Assembly: GCA_009841225.1 (NCBI GenBank)
Contig: VXMF01000030.1
Span: forward strand, 214,228-278,227
Source of the DNA: Terriglobia bacterium
Lineage (GTDB): Bacteria; Acidobacteriota; Terriglobia; Bryobacterales; UBA6623
Reading direction: 5' to 3'
Length of the DNA: 64,000 nt
In this document: positions 55,765 through 64,000 of the stretch, piece after piece
How the letters are laid out: each line of letters opens with the position of its first letter
Position numbering within the stretch: position 1 is the first letter of the stretch
Position numbers and translations under genes: made by a program
The notes under the pieces: generated by a model
Database searches by the model: none
What the model was told of the DNA's origin: nothing
What the model saw: only the letters and a program-made list of their open reading frames with translations

Positions 55765-57249
55765 GTGAAAATTAAGACACCTGAGCCGCCCAGCGCCGAC
55801 GCCACCGATTTCCGCATGCTAGAGAACGATAGGCCCGGCGGGACTGGGACAGCCCCGGACAAGGCCGAGCAGTCCCTCTGGCGCGCGGTTCCCGACGCGA
55901 TTCGCGGCTCGCGCGAAGACTATACCCGGATCCCCTTACCACGGGCCATCGTCCTGTTGGCGATCCCGATGATGCTCGAGCTCGTCATGGAGTCGACGTT
56001 CGGGCTCGTCGACATCTACTTCGTGGGCAAGCTCGGCCCGCCGGCCATCGCCGCCGTGGGGCTGACCGGATCCGTGATCATCATGGTCTTCGCGATCGTC
56101 ATGGGGCTGTCCATGGGCACCACGGCGACCGTGGCGCGCAGAATCGGCGAGGGCGACCCAGAAGCCGCCGGATTGGCCGCTTGGCAAGCGATTCTCGCCG
56201 GGGTCATGGGCGCAGCGCCCGTGAGCTTGGCGGGCTACCTGCTCGCTCCCGACCTGCTGCGCTGGATGGGCGCGAGCCCGGAAATCGAAGCGGGCTACCG
56301 ATACACTGCCGTGCTCTTTGCAGGCTCGGTGACGATCTTCCTGCTGTTCCTCAACAACGCGATCTTCCGTGGGTCCGGTGACGCCGTCACCGCGATGCGG
56401 GCTCTCTGGCTGGCCAATCTTCTGAACATCGCGCTCGATCCGCTGCTCATTTTCGGCATCGGGCCGTTTCCCGAGCTTGGGCTGGCGGGAGCGGCTCTAG
56501 CCACCACGCTGGGCCGGGGCATAGGAGTGGTCTACCAGCTAGCGGTGCTGTTCGGTGGGCGCCGCAAGGTCTCGATCTCGCGCGCATCGATGCGCTGGGA
56601 CGGTCCGGTCTTCTGGAGCCTGCTACGGATCTCCGTCACGGGCATGGTGCAGTTCTTCGTCGCGACGGCAGCCTGGCTGGGGCTGACGCGCATCATCGCC
56701 TTGTTCGGCGGGACAGTGCTGGCCGGCTACACCCTAGCGCTCCGCCTGATTCACGTGGCGATCCTGCCGTCATGGGGCGTGAGCAACGCAACGGCAACGC
56801 TGGTTGGCCAGAACCTCGGCGCCAAGCGCCCGGAGAGGGCCGAACGGGCGGTGATCTTAACCGGTTTCGTCAACTTCGCAATGCTGAGTGTGATCAGCCT
56901 AGCGTTCTGGCAATTCGCGGAGCCCCTCGTGAAGGTCTTCACCACTGACGCCGAGGTCGTGAGCAATGGAGTGCAGAGTCTGAAGATCCTGAGCGCAGGC
57001 TATATCTTCGGCGGCTTCTCGATGGTATTCGGCCAGGCATTCAACGGTGCGGGCGATACCTCCACGCCTGCTTGGGTGAACTTCCTGTGCTACTGGTGTT
57101 GGCAGCTGCCGCTAGGCTACGCTCTGGCGAAACCCTTCGGCTTCGGCGTGGCTGGAGTGTACGCAGCTGTGGTGATCTCCGGTGCTACCTGGGCGATCAT
57201 CGGCTACATCTTGTTCCGCCGCGGCAGTTGGAAAAAATTCCAGGTCTAG
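55765..57249 (+). CDS. MATE-family efflux transporter
   Basis: 494 aa from a GTG at 55765; ATG 55816 would be shorter. Twelve membrane helices in two halves: PRAIVLLAIPMMLELVMESTFGLVDIYFVG and a second module (WSLLRISVTGMVQFFVATAAWLGLTRIIALFG). VTTDAE and GQAFNGAGDTSTP are typical of MATE pumps. They export cationic compounds with Na+ or H+. Downstream of ntrX by 38 nt, so perhaps in the same transcript. Confidence 0.93.
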   Translation: MKIKTPEPPSADATDFRMLENDRPGGTGTAPDKAEQSLWRAVPDAIRGSREDYTRIPLPRAIVLLAIPMMLELVMESTFGLVDIYFVGKLGPPAIAAVGLTGSVIIMVFAIVMGLSMGTTATVARRIGEGDPEAAGLAAWQAILAGVMGAAPVSLAGYLLAPDLLRWMGASPEIEAGYRYTAVLFAGSVTIFLLFLNNAIFRGSGDAVTAMRALWLANLLNIALDPLLIFGIGPFPELGLAGAALATTLGRGIGVVYQLAVLFGGRRKVSISRASMRWDGPVFWSLLRISVTGMVQFFVATAAWLGLTRIIALFGGTVLAGYTLALRLIHVAILPSWGVSNATATLVGQNLGAKRPERAERAVILTGFVNFAMLSVISLAFWQFAEPLVKVFTTDAEVVSNGVQSLKILSAGYIFGGFSMVFGQAFNGAGDTSTPAWVNFLCYWCWQLPLGYALAKPFGFGVAGVYAAVVISGATWAIIGYILFRRGSWKKFQV

Positions 57250-57271
57250 CCATGCACTCGAGACCTGCACC

Positions 57272-59686
57272 ATGCGATTGAAACTGGCGCTGACGGTCCT
57301 GCTAGCCGCAAGCACGCTTGACGCTGCCGAAGGCAGCGACCTGCAATGGACGGAACTGCCCCTACCACCAACCCGTGGACTCGCCCGAGGAGCGCTCGTG
57401 GCAGAAGTGGGCGGACGCCTGGTCGTGGCCGGCGGAATCTTGGAGGACGGCGGCCCGGCGATCAGAGACGCATGGATCCTGGACTCCGCCGACGCGGACT
57501 GGCGCGAGACCTCGCCTCTTCCAGAACTGTCCTCATTCGGAGTGGCAGTGACCGATGGCGAATCCGCGGTGATCGTCGGCGGTTCATCACCGAGCAGCGG
57601 AGCCGGTCGGGAATCCGTATTCCGCGTCAGCCTCAAAGACGAAGAGCTTTCGTACGACCGACTGCCCAATCTCCCGGCTGACGCGCTTGCAGGCGGCGCG
57701 GCCGTGCTTGACGGTGTCCTATACGTTGTCTCCGCAGCTTCCGCAGAGACGGAGGCCAGCCAACCCGCGGTCATGTGGAAGTTGGACCTGAACGCGGAGG
57801 ATCCGGAGTGGCTAGCCGCGCCCGCGCCGCCCGGCAATGTCCGCGGCTTTCCCGTGCTAGCAGCGCAGGATGGAGCGCTGTTCCTATTCGAGGGTGCGCG
57901 ACTGGCACAGCAAGCCGGCCTGCAGGGCCGACAGTACGCACACCGCTATGCCGCTGGACCAGGATGGACTGCGATTGCGGACCTACCGAGCGCAGCGTTG
58001 CCGACCACCGCACTGCCGATCGGCCCCACTCATCTCGCTATGCGAACTGCGGCCGGGAGCGGCACCAGTATTGCCGCATACCACTCTGTCACCGACACGT
58101 GGGTCGACCTAGGAGTTCTCCCGGAACAACTCACCAGCGAAAGTGCTGCAACGTGGGGGGAGAGCCTGGTCTTCACCGGCCACGACGCAGGCGTCGCGAA
58201 CCCAGACGGTCGGATCCTCTCTGCCAGAATCCAGCCGCCATCGTCTGGCTTCTCGATCATTGATTACATCACGCTGATCGCCTACTTCGTCGTGCTGGTA
58301 ATGATGGGCCTGTATTTCGCGCGCCAAGGGTCCAGCACTGAGGACTTCTTCCTCGCCGGCAGACGCATGCCCTGGTGGGCAACCGGCCTGTCGATTTTCG
58401 GCACGCAGCTGTCATCGATCAGCTTCATGGCCGTACCCGCCAAGGTCTACTCCACCGATTGGGTCTACTTCTTGCTCCAAATGACCATCATCATGGTCGC
58501 TTTCCCAGTGGTGTTCTTCTATCTGCCTCACTTCCGGCGGGCGAAGATGACCAGCGCTTACGAGTACCTGGAGAAGCGCTTCAACCTACCCGTCCGCATG
58601 TACGCGAGCGTTTCGTTCGTCCTCTACCAGCTGGGCCGGATGGCGATCGTGCTGTTCCTGCCCGCCATCGCCCTCTCGACCGTAACAGGGATCGGCGTTT
58701 ACACCTGCATCGCGCTGATGGGCGTGCTGGCGACCCTGTATACCGTCATGGGAGGCATCAAGGCCGTGATCTGGACGGACGTGGTGCAGGTGTTCGTGCT
58801 GTACGGCGGGGCACTGCTGAGCCTGGTGATCCTGCTCTTCAAGACCGACGGCGGCCTCGCGGCCATCGTCTCCGCGGGCGTCGACTACGACAAGTTCCAC
58901 ATGTTCAACTGGACATGGGATTGGACCACAACCGCGGTCTGGGTTGTGATCGTCGGAAACTTCTTCCTCAATCTCGTGCCCTACACATCCGATCAGGCGG
59001 TAGTGCAGCGCTACTTTACGACCAAGGACGAGAAGGCCGCCGCCAAGTCGATCTGGACGAACGCAGCCCTGTTGCTGCCCTCCACGCTGACGCTGTTCAT
59101 GTTGGGCACGGGCCTGTGGGCGTTTTACCGCTCCAACCCCGAGCTGCTCAACCCTGCCCTGCCGACCGACTCCATCTTCCCGCTGTTTATCGCGCAGCAG
59201 CTGCCGGTTGGGATCGCGGGCCTACTCATCGCTGCCGTGTTCGCAGCCTCGATGTCGACCCTGGACAGCAGCCTCAACAGCGTTTCGGCGGCCTTGGTCA
59301 CGGACTTCTACGTGCGCTTCCGGCCGTCTGCCCCCGATTCGAGGAGGCTATTGCTAGCGCGCTTGCTCACGGCTGGTCTGGGCGTGTTGGCAACGGCCAC
59401 CTCGATCGCTCTGGCCACGTTCGACATCGGCTCGCTCTGGGACACGTTCCAAGGCATGATGGGTCTGCTCGGGGGAGGCCTCGCCGGGCTGTTCGCGCTG
59501 GGAATCTTCTTCCGCAGCGCGAACGGCGCCGGAGCGATGACCGGCGCTGTGGCGAGTGTGTTTATCCTGTTCTGGGTCCAGCAGCACACCGACCTGCACT
59601 TCTTCCTCTATGGCGCGGTAGGGATCCTGAGTTGCGTCCTGATCGCGCTTGCGACCAGCCCGTTCTATCGGCTCTCAAGAGCATGA
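57272..59686 (+). CDS. Kelch beta-propeller fused to sodium/solute symporter
   Basis: 804 aa from ATG 57272 (22 nt after the MATE stop). A signal peptide (LKLALTVLLAASTLDAAE) is followed by a kelch propeller of about 300 aa, with blades like EVGGRLVVAGGILEDGGP, DGESAVIVGGSSPSS and LDGVLYVVSAA. Then a 13-helix SSS transporter (DYITLIAYFVVLVMMGLYFA, STEDFFLAGRRMPWWATGLSIFGTQLSSISFM, SDQAVVQRYFTTKDEKAAAKS). The kelch part resembles NanM-type mutarotases that work on sialic acid; the substrate may be an acidic sugar. Confidence 0.92.
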   Translation: MRLKLALTVLLAASTLDAAEGSDLQWTELPLPPTRGLARGALVAEVGGRLVVAGGILEDGGPAIRDAWILDSADADWRETSPLPELSSFGVAVTDGESAVIVGGSSPSSGAGRESVFRVSLKDEELSYDRLPNLPADALAGGAAVLDGVLYVVSAASAETEASQPAVMWKLDLNAEDPEWLAAPAPPGNVRGFPVLAAQDGALFLFEGARLAQQAGLQGRQYAHRYAAGPGWTAIADLPSAALPTTALPIGPTHLAMRTAAGSGTSIAAYHSVTDTWVDLGVLPEQLTSESAATWGESLVFTGHDAGVANPDGRILSARIQPPSSGFSIIDYITLIAYFVVLVMMGLYFARQGSSTEDFFLAGRRMPWWATGLSIFGTQLSSISFMAVPAKVYSTDWVYFLLQMTIIMVAFPVVFFYLPHFRRAKMTSAYEYLEKRFNLPVRMYASVSFVLYQLGRMAIVLFLPAIALSTVTGIGVYTCIALMGVLATLYTVMGGIKAVIWTDVVQVFVLYGGALLSLVILLFKTDGGLAAIVSAGVDYDKFHMFNWTWDWTTTAVWVVIVGNFFLNLVPYTSDQAVVQRYFTTKDEKAAAKSIWTNAALLLPSTLTLFMLGTGLWAFYRSNPELLNPALPTDSIFPLFIAQQLPVGIAGLLIAAVFAASMSTLDSSLNSVSAALVTDFYVRFRPSAPDSRRLLLARLLTAGLGVLATATSIALATFDIGSLWDTFQGMMGLLGGGLAGLFALGIFFRSANGAGAMTGAVASVFILFWVQQHTDLHFFLYGAVGILSCVLIALATSPFYRLSRA

Positions 59687-60053
59687 GCCGGCACCATCAA
59701 TGAGCCTGCCGAACTCTCGAATGGCGGGCAATGCGGCTGCTGTCGAACACAGCACTTCGGGGTGAGCGATTCAGACGTCAAGCTAGCTCTGGCCGCGTCA
59801 CCTGCGCCGGCCAGCCTCACGTTGAGCCAGCAGAAAATGATGAACCAGCCCGGCCAGACCGGAAGGTCACCGGGCTGTCATAGCGCCAGCCCAACCAAGT
59901 TAGGGTCGGCAGCCCCTTGCGATCTCTCGCACAGCGGGAAGGCTGGCTCGCTCTCTCAGGTGCCGTATTGGCACAGGCGTGGCCGACCGCGTTCCGAATC
60001 TCAGCAGCTCCCGTGCCACAGCATCGGGCAGCATAGTGGTGCATCATCGGCGT
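59687..60053. other. Intergenic region, no gene seen
   Basis: 367 nt without a supported gene; several frames are open but none shows motif content. No tRNA or array detected by eye. Confidence 0.4.
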
Positions 60054-60263
60054 ATGGCACGCACCAACGTGGATATCGACGACGACGCGTGTGCAGCGGT
60101 CATGCGGCAGTACTGCTTCGCGACTAAGCGGGAAGCCATCAATTTCGCCTTGCGCTCGCTCGCATCGGAGCCATTCAACCTCGATGAAGCCCGTCAAATG
60201 CGCGGAGCCGGGTGGGACGGCGATCTCGGCGAAATGCGCGGGCGTGTAGATGATCCTCGTTGA
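60054..60263 (+). CDS. VapB-type antitoxin (ribbon-helix-helix)
   Basis: 69 aa from ATG 60054. MARTNVDIDDDACAAVMRQY then FATKREAINFALRSLASEP is the typical N-terminal strand and two helices of the VapB family, with a toxin-binding tail ending GWDGDLGEMRGRVDD. Its end overlaps the start of a VapC-like frame, the usual vapBC layout, but the partner is broken. Confidence 0.85.
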   Translation: MARTNVDIDDDACAAVMRQYCFATKREAINFALRSLASEPFNLDEARQMRGAGWDGDLGEMRGRVDDPR

Positions 60264-60354
60264 CACTCGACTGAGGTCTCGGCCCATCTCAATCAAGGGC
60301 TCGTTCACAACCGGTCGATCCCGGTTGTCCGGCAGTTCATCTCAGCCCCGCTAG
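60250..60354 (+). pseudogene. Truncated VapC toxin
   Basis: The frame opens MILVDT, the exact start of many VapC PIN domains (MILVDTSVWI), overlapping the antitoxin stop. From residue 7 the sequence (RLRSRPISIKGSF...) has no PIN character and ends at 34 residues. The toxin body is missing, consistent with a deletion after codon 6. Confidence 0.65.
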
Positions 60355-60444
60355 GGTAGTGCAGTAGGGACCGGGCACGGCCCCGGCACGACAGCGACCG
60401 ATTCGACGATCCCGTCCAAACGTACCCTAGTCCAAGGCACGAAC

Positions 60445-61887
60445 ATGCGAGCGCTTCATCGATGGACCCTGATTGTGGCGTGTTTGCTAGTGGCCTTGGC
60501 CATGGTTCCCCTCGTCTGGGCTTGGTGGATCGCCAGGGGCGATCCCGACATCCGCGTCGACCAGCACCGCGACTATTTGGTGGGGTTGAGCGGCAATGCT
60601 GCGCCCGCGGCTCCCAACATCGTGTTGGTCTTCGCTGACGATCTTGGCTACGGGGATATCGCGAGCTACGGTTCGGAGGCCATTCGGACGCCGCATCTGG
60701 ATGCTCTCGCTAGTGACGGTGTCAGCCTTTCCAGCTTCTACGCTGCTAGTCCGGTCTGCACTCCTTCGCGATTCAGTTGCCTGACAGGTCGCTACCCCAC
60801 TCGTGGATTCATGCACTCGGTCTTCTTTCCGTCGGGAACTGCGATGGGCCTTGCCGTGAACACGTTCACGTTCCCTCACGGCATACGCGGCATTCCACCG
60901 GACGAGGTCACCGTCGCAGAGGCACTGCGAGCCGGAGGCTACGAGACGGGCATGTTCGGCAAGTGGCACCTTGGCGACCGCAGCCCCCATCTCCCGACCG
61001 AGAAGGGCTTCGATTACTTCTTTGGCAGCTACTACTCCAACGACATGGAGCCCTACGCCATGTACCGCAACGACGATGTGGCGATCGAGGCGCCGGTCGA
61101 CCAGACGCAGTTAACCCGGATGCTGACCGACGAGATCCTCAGCTTCATCGACCGGGGTTCCGGCAGGCCGTTTTTCGTCTACTACGCATCTCCGTTCCCC
61201 CACGTCCCAGTCCATGCCAGCGAGCGATTCACAGGCCGGTCCAATGCCGGCTCCTACGGCGACTGCGTGGAAGAACTGGACTGGAGCGTGGGCGAAATCC
61301 GCGCAAGACTGGCAGAGCGGGGCCTGCTCGAGGACACGCTGTTCGTGTTCACCAGCGACAACGGCCCCTGGCACGAGGGTTCTCCCGGCGCGCATCGCGG
61401 CCGGAAAGCCAACAGCTTCGACGGAGGCCAGATCGTGCCCTTCATCGCATCTTGGCCGGGAACGATCCCAGGCTCCCGAACGAACGATGCCCCGGCCATG
61501 AACATTGACCTGTTTCCGACCTTCCTCGGAGCAGCAGGGCTGCCTACACCCAGGGATCGAATCGTCGACGGCGCGGATCTCTTGCCCTTGCTGAGGGGCG
61601 AGGCGGAGGTTGTTGCCGAAAGGCCGCTGTTCTTTGTCCGAGGCGGGGAGTTCGCCGGGGTCCGAGGTCTGGGCAACCTCAAGTACATTGGCAGACACCG
61701 CAGCGAGAACAGCGCCTACTGGATCGCCGAGCACGGGCCGTTCCTGTTCGATCTCAGCATGGACCCGTCCGAATCCTACGACGTGTCCGCGCGATTCCCT
61801 CGCGAGCGAGCGGAGCTCGAGCGGGTGGTCCGAGACATGAACGCGGCAAACGAGAGCAATCCCCGAGGCTGGCTCAGGCTCCAGTGA
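60445..61887 (+). CDS. Sulfatase (type I), membrane-anchored or exported
   Basis: 480 aa. An N-terminal hydrophobic helix (LIVACLLVALAMVPLVWAWWIA) precedes the sulfatase fold. Metal-site DD at 65-66 (VFADDLGYGD), formylglycine Cys105 in SPVCTPSRFSCLTGRYP, GKWHLGDRSP and FTSDNGPWHEGS are all present. It is complete. Divergent in direction from the next sulfatase. Confidence 0.93.
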   Translation: MRALHRWTLIVACLLVALAMVPLVWAWWIARGDPDIRVDQHRDYLVGLSGNAAPAAPNIVLVFADDLGYGDIASYGSEAIRTPHLDALASDGVSLSSFYAASPVCTPSRFSCLTGRYPTRGFMHSVFFPSGTAMGLAVNTFTFPHGIRGIPPDEVTVAEALRAGGYETGMFGKWHLGDRSPHLPTEKGFDYFFGSYYSNDMEPYAMYRNDDVAIEAPVDQTQLTRMLTDEILSFIDRGSGRPFFVYYASPFPHVPVHASERFTGRSNAGSYGDCVEELDWSVGEIRARLAERGLLEDTLFVFTSDNGPWHEGSPGAHRGRKANSFDGGQIVPFIASWPGTIPGSRTNDAPAMNIDLFPTFLGAAGLPTPRDRIVDGADLLPLLRGEAEVVAERPLFFVRGGEFAGVRGLGNLKYIGRHRSENSAYWIAEHGPFLFDLSMDPSESYDVSARFPRERAELERVVRDMNAANESNPRGWLRLQ

Positions 61888-62094
61888 CGGCTGCCGTCGG
61901 CGGGCCTTGTCGGCGTTCGTTGCCGGTCGGCACGGCGCGGCCATCGAACTGCTGAAGATTCGTGGGAGCACCTCGGCAACTCCGTTGCAAGTGACCACGA
62001 TACAAAGACTTACAGTATCGCCTTGGTCGCGGACGCTGCCGGCTGACTGAGTCAGCGAAGTGCCGCTCGACGTTCCTATCTTCCGCCAGACACT

Positions 62095-63648
62095 CTAGAT
62101 TTCATCATCTTCCAGAGTCCGTCGGCCCTCAAACGGTCCCCACATCGTGCGCCTTTCAAAGTCCTTGTGCTCGCGGTAAACGTCAGGATCGTATTCCGGG
62201 TTTACCTTTGGGAATCGAGCTCCTACTCCTTCTAGGTAGTGCATCATCCCGTCGTACATCTTCTTGTGTGTCTGCGGCTGCCGCCTTGCAATGTTCGTCA
62301 CTTCGCCGATGTCGACTGACACATCGAACAGCATCGGAATTTCCGGTCGACCATAAAAGTGGATGAGCTTGAACGCACCGGAGATCATGGCGGAATGGGG
62401 CACACTGTTCCGATAGTGCGGATAGTGGAAGTAGAGATTGCGGTTCAGGAAGGCCTCATTCGGTTCCTCACCAGCCATGTAACCTGCAAGGCTGACACCG
62501 TCGATGTCTTCCAGTTCTTCCGGGTCACCCCCGGCCCAGTCAACGAAAGTTGGCAAGAAATCATAGTTGACCACGTTACCGGTAAACACGGCTCCTGACT
62601 TGACGTCCGGCCCACTGACGATCATCGGAACGCGGAGGCCGCCATCCCACAACCACCATTTCCTAGCGTGCAGCGGCTGCTTCAGGCTGGGCTCGAGTTG
62701 CAGTTCCTCGTGTCGGTAGCCGTTGTCACCGACGACGATGACATACGTATTGCCCTCGATCCCCAATTCCGCGATCTTGTCCAGCACGGCGCCGATCCGA
62801 CCGTCCAAGTCCTCGCCCATCCCAAGCCAGATCGCGGGATCGGCCTTCCGGCTGACCGTCTCAGGATCTTTCTTGTTCTCTTCGTACCAAGCCTGCACGA
62901 GAGGGTGCTTCACGTACTTGTCGCGAGTTTCATGCAGGCACTCTCGACCCGCATGCATGGCGTAGTGGGAGATTTGAAGGTAAAAGGGCTTGTCCGATTC
63001 GACCTGCTCCTCCATAAACCCAATCGCCTTTTCGGTAATGCTGAACATCAATTTAGGGTCTGTTACGACCTCTGGCATTCGCCTCATCCCAGCCTGGGTG
63101 TTGCCGGGATTATTGTTCGTATTGCCATCATGCAATACGTAGCCCTCTTTTCCCGGATCTCCCCTCATATGCCATTTGCCAACATGAGCGCTGGCATATC
63201 CCAGCGGCTTGAGCGCCTCGGCAATGGTGACCGCGTCTTCGTCGAGCTCCAAGTCGGACACGTTCGGAATCAACGGGAATCGCTGATATTCCCGCTTCTT
63301 GTCGTAGTAGGGTTCCTTTGACCCGAGGTAGACCGTGAAGCCGCTGCGCGGCGCCGATTGCCCCGTCTGCAGGGAGACGCGGGCAGGCGAGCACTGGGGT
63401 GAACCATAGGCATTGCGGAACGTCATTCCCTGACTGGCCAGCCTCTCCAGATTTGGCATCTGCAAGGCAGGCATGCGGGAATTGCCCATGGAAGCATCCA
63501 TGGAAACGGGTGTTCCGTTCCAAGCCCAGTCATCTATGTAGAACAGGACAATATTCGGCTTGCCTGAGGCAGATGCGCTGAATGAAGCCAAGGCTCCGCA
63601 CAGGATCGTCAGCACGATCCATAGCGGGAAGCTCCGAAACACCTTCAT
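62095..63648 (-). CDS. Sulfatase (type I), exported
   Basis: 517 aa. Sec signal ([27 protein letters not shown]). Metal-site DD at 39-40 (YIDDWAWNG), formylglycine Cys86 in [25 protein letters not shown] and VGDNGYRHE. Substrate not assignable; the active site arrangement resembles iduronate/choline-type sulfatases only loosely. It converges with the previous sulfatase (207-nt gap). Confidence 0.93.
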   Translation of the reverse strand: MKVFRSFPLWIVLTILCGALASFSASASGKPNIVLFYIDDWAWNGTPVSMDASMGNSRMPALQMPNLERLASQGMTFRNAYGSPQCSPARVSLQTGQSAPRSGFTVYLGSKEPYYDKKREYQRFPLIPNVSDLELDEDAVTIAEALKPLGYASAHVGKWHMRGDPGKEGYVLHDGNTNNNPGNTQAGMRRMPEVVTDPKLMFSITEKAIGFMEEQVESDKPFYLQISHYAMHAGRECLHETRDKYVKHPLVQAWYEENKKDPETVSRKADPAIWLGMGEDLDGRIGAVLDKIAELGIEGNTYVIVVGDNGYRHEELQLEPSLKQPLHARKWWLWDGGLRVPMIVSGPDVKSGAVFTGNVVNYDFLPTFVDWAGGDPEELEDIDGVSLAGYMAGEEPNEAFLNRNLYFHYPHYRNSVPHSAMISGAFKLIHFYGRPEIPMLFDVSVDIGEVTNIARRQPQTHKKMYDGMMHYLEGVGARFPKVNPEYDPDVYREHKDFERRTMWGPFEGRRTLEDDEI

Positions 63649-63829
63649 AGGGGAATTATACGCAGGCCCGGCGACTCAGCCGACTCCACGGTGCCTCCCT
63701 GCGATGTGCAGGGAGCACTCGTCGCGAGATAGTCGATTCCCCGTCGAAGCCTGAGAATCGGCAAGAGAGTCCGGGCCGTGCGCTCGGCCGGAAGCTGACT
63801 GTTATAAACGACTTACGTGAAGTCCGTCG

Positions 63830-64000
63830 CTACCGCAGCCCGAATACGAACATGGCGTTGCCGGAGGTGACGGCCAAGTACTGATTGCCTTGGGCGGTGA
63901 ACGTGATCGGCGAGCAAGCGATCTTCCCTCCCAAGTTGAGCGAGACCAGCTTCTTGCCCGTGAAAGAGTCCAACACCAGCATGTAGCCGTCCATCGTGCC
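63830..64000 (-). CDS. C-terminus of a PQQ-dependent quinoprotein (runs off the window)
   Basis: The last 56 codons of a minus-strand gene, open to base 64000. They read GYMLVLDSFTGKKLVSLNLG, GKIACSPITFTAQGNQYLAV and TSGNAMFVFGLR. The blade 'a.d..tGk.LW...lgg.i..sPit.....GkQYvav..G...faF.L' is the canonical C-terminal end of PQQ alcohol/glucose dehydrogenases. Substrate unknown. Confidence 0.75.
   Translation of the reverse strand, partial: GTMDGYMLVLDSFTGKKLVSLNLGGKIACSPITFTAQGNQYLAVTSGNAMFVFGLR

Noticed and set aside
58375..59703. 442-codon frame inside the symporter
   Set aside because: Shadow in another frame of the SSS domain; no hydrophobic pattern.

Overview
The window is high-GC bacterial chromosome with no rRNA or tRNA gene that I could find. 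Gene content points to an uncultured heterotroph of the Acidobacteriota (Bryobacterales/Solibacter-like). The clues are a DUF1549/DUF1553 (PSD1) protein with a DUF1501 partner, several Tat-exported beta-propeller proteins, a PhoX/PhoD phosphatase set, three sulfatases, SMP-30 lactonases, NtrYX, a two-domain IspG, and PQQ-type proteins. A Planctomycetes- or Verrucomicrobia-like lineage is less likely but not excluded. Many genes carry Tat or lipoprotein signals, and the Tat translocase genes tatA and tatC lie in the window (15.5-17.3 kb).

Layout. 0-5 kb: 3' part of a GH3-like acyl-adenylating enzyme, a HAD phosphatase, a methyltransferase, a Tat-exported PQQ-like propeller and a small unknown protein. 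5-15.5 kb: metabolic genes (FAD-linked lactate/glycolate oxidase, sulfatase, MobA-like transferase, class V aminotransferase, agarase-like TIM barrel, fused TRAP permease, ispG). 15.5-20.5 kb: tat genes, a Phd/VapC toxin-antitoxin pair, a VOC protein, an outer-membrane barrel and an RsbW/RsbV-like partner-switch pair. 20.6-23.9 kb: a tandem triplication of an SMP-30 lactonase lipoprotein, each copy with its own promoter. 24-38 kb: PhoD-like, RraA-like, DUF3604, a Phd/ParE pair, PhoX, FG-GAP protein, and a PSD1-DUF1501-FGE-like operon. 38-43 kb: a type I-E Cascade operon (cas6e to cse1) with a three-repeat CRISPR, but no cas3, cas1 or cas2. 43-51 kb: a debris zone, hydrolases, an acyltransferase translationally coupled to a GPP34-cytochrome P450 fusion, then a second debris zone. 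51-60 kb: diphthamide-ligase-like protein, NtrY/NtrX, MATE pump and a kelch-SSS transporter fusion. 60-64 kb: an antitoxin with a decapitated VapC, two sulfatases, and the C-terminus of a quinoprotein.

Points that stand out are: (1) a GPP34 (Golgi-phosphoprotein-3-like) domain fused to a P450; (2) a stripped Cascade-only I-E locus whose repeats differ only in the hairpin loop, with gene debris, including a dead copy of part of the neighbouring PSD1 gene, where cas3 would sit; (3) a recurring promoter layout with a -10 box 7-9 nt before the start codon, suggesting leaderless mRNAs, alongside a second class with the box about 24-28 nt upstream; (4) an NtrX whose GAFTGA loop reads GAFPGA. All identifications are from reading translations and motifs; no search was run.
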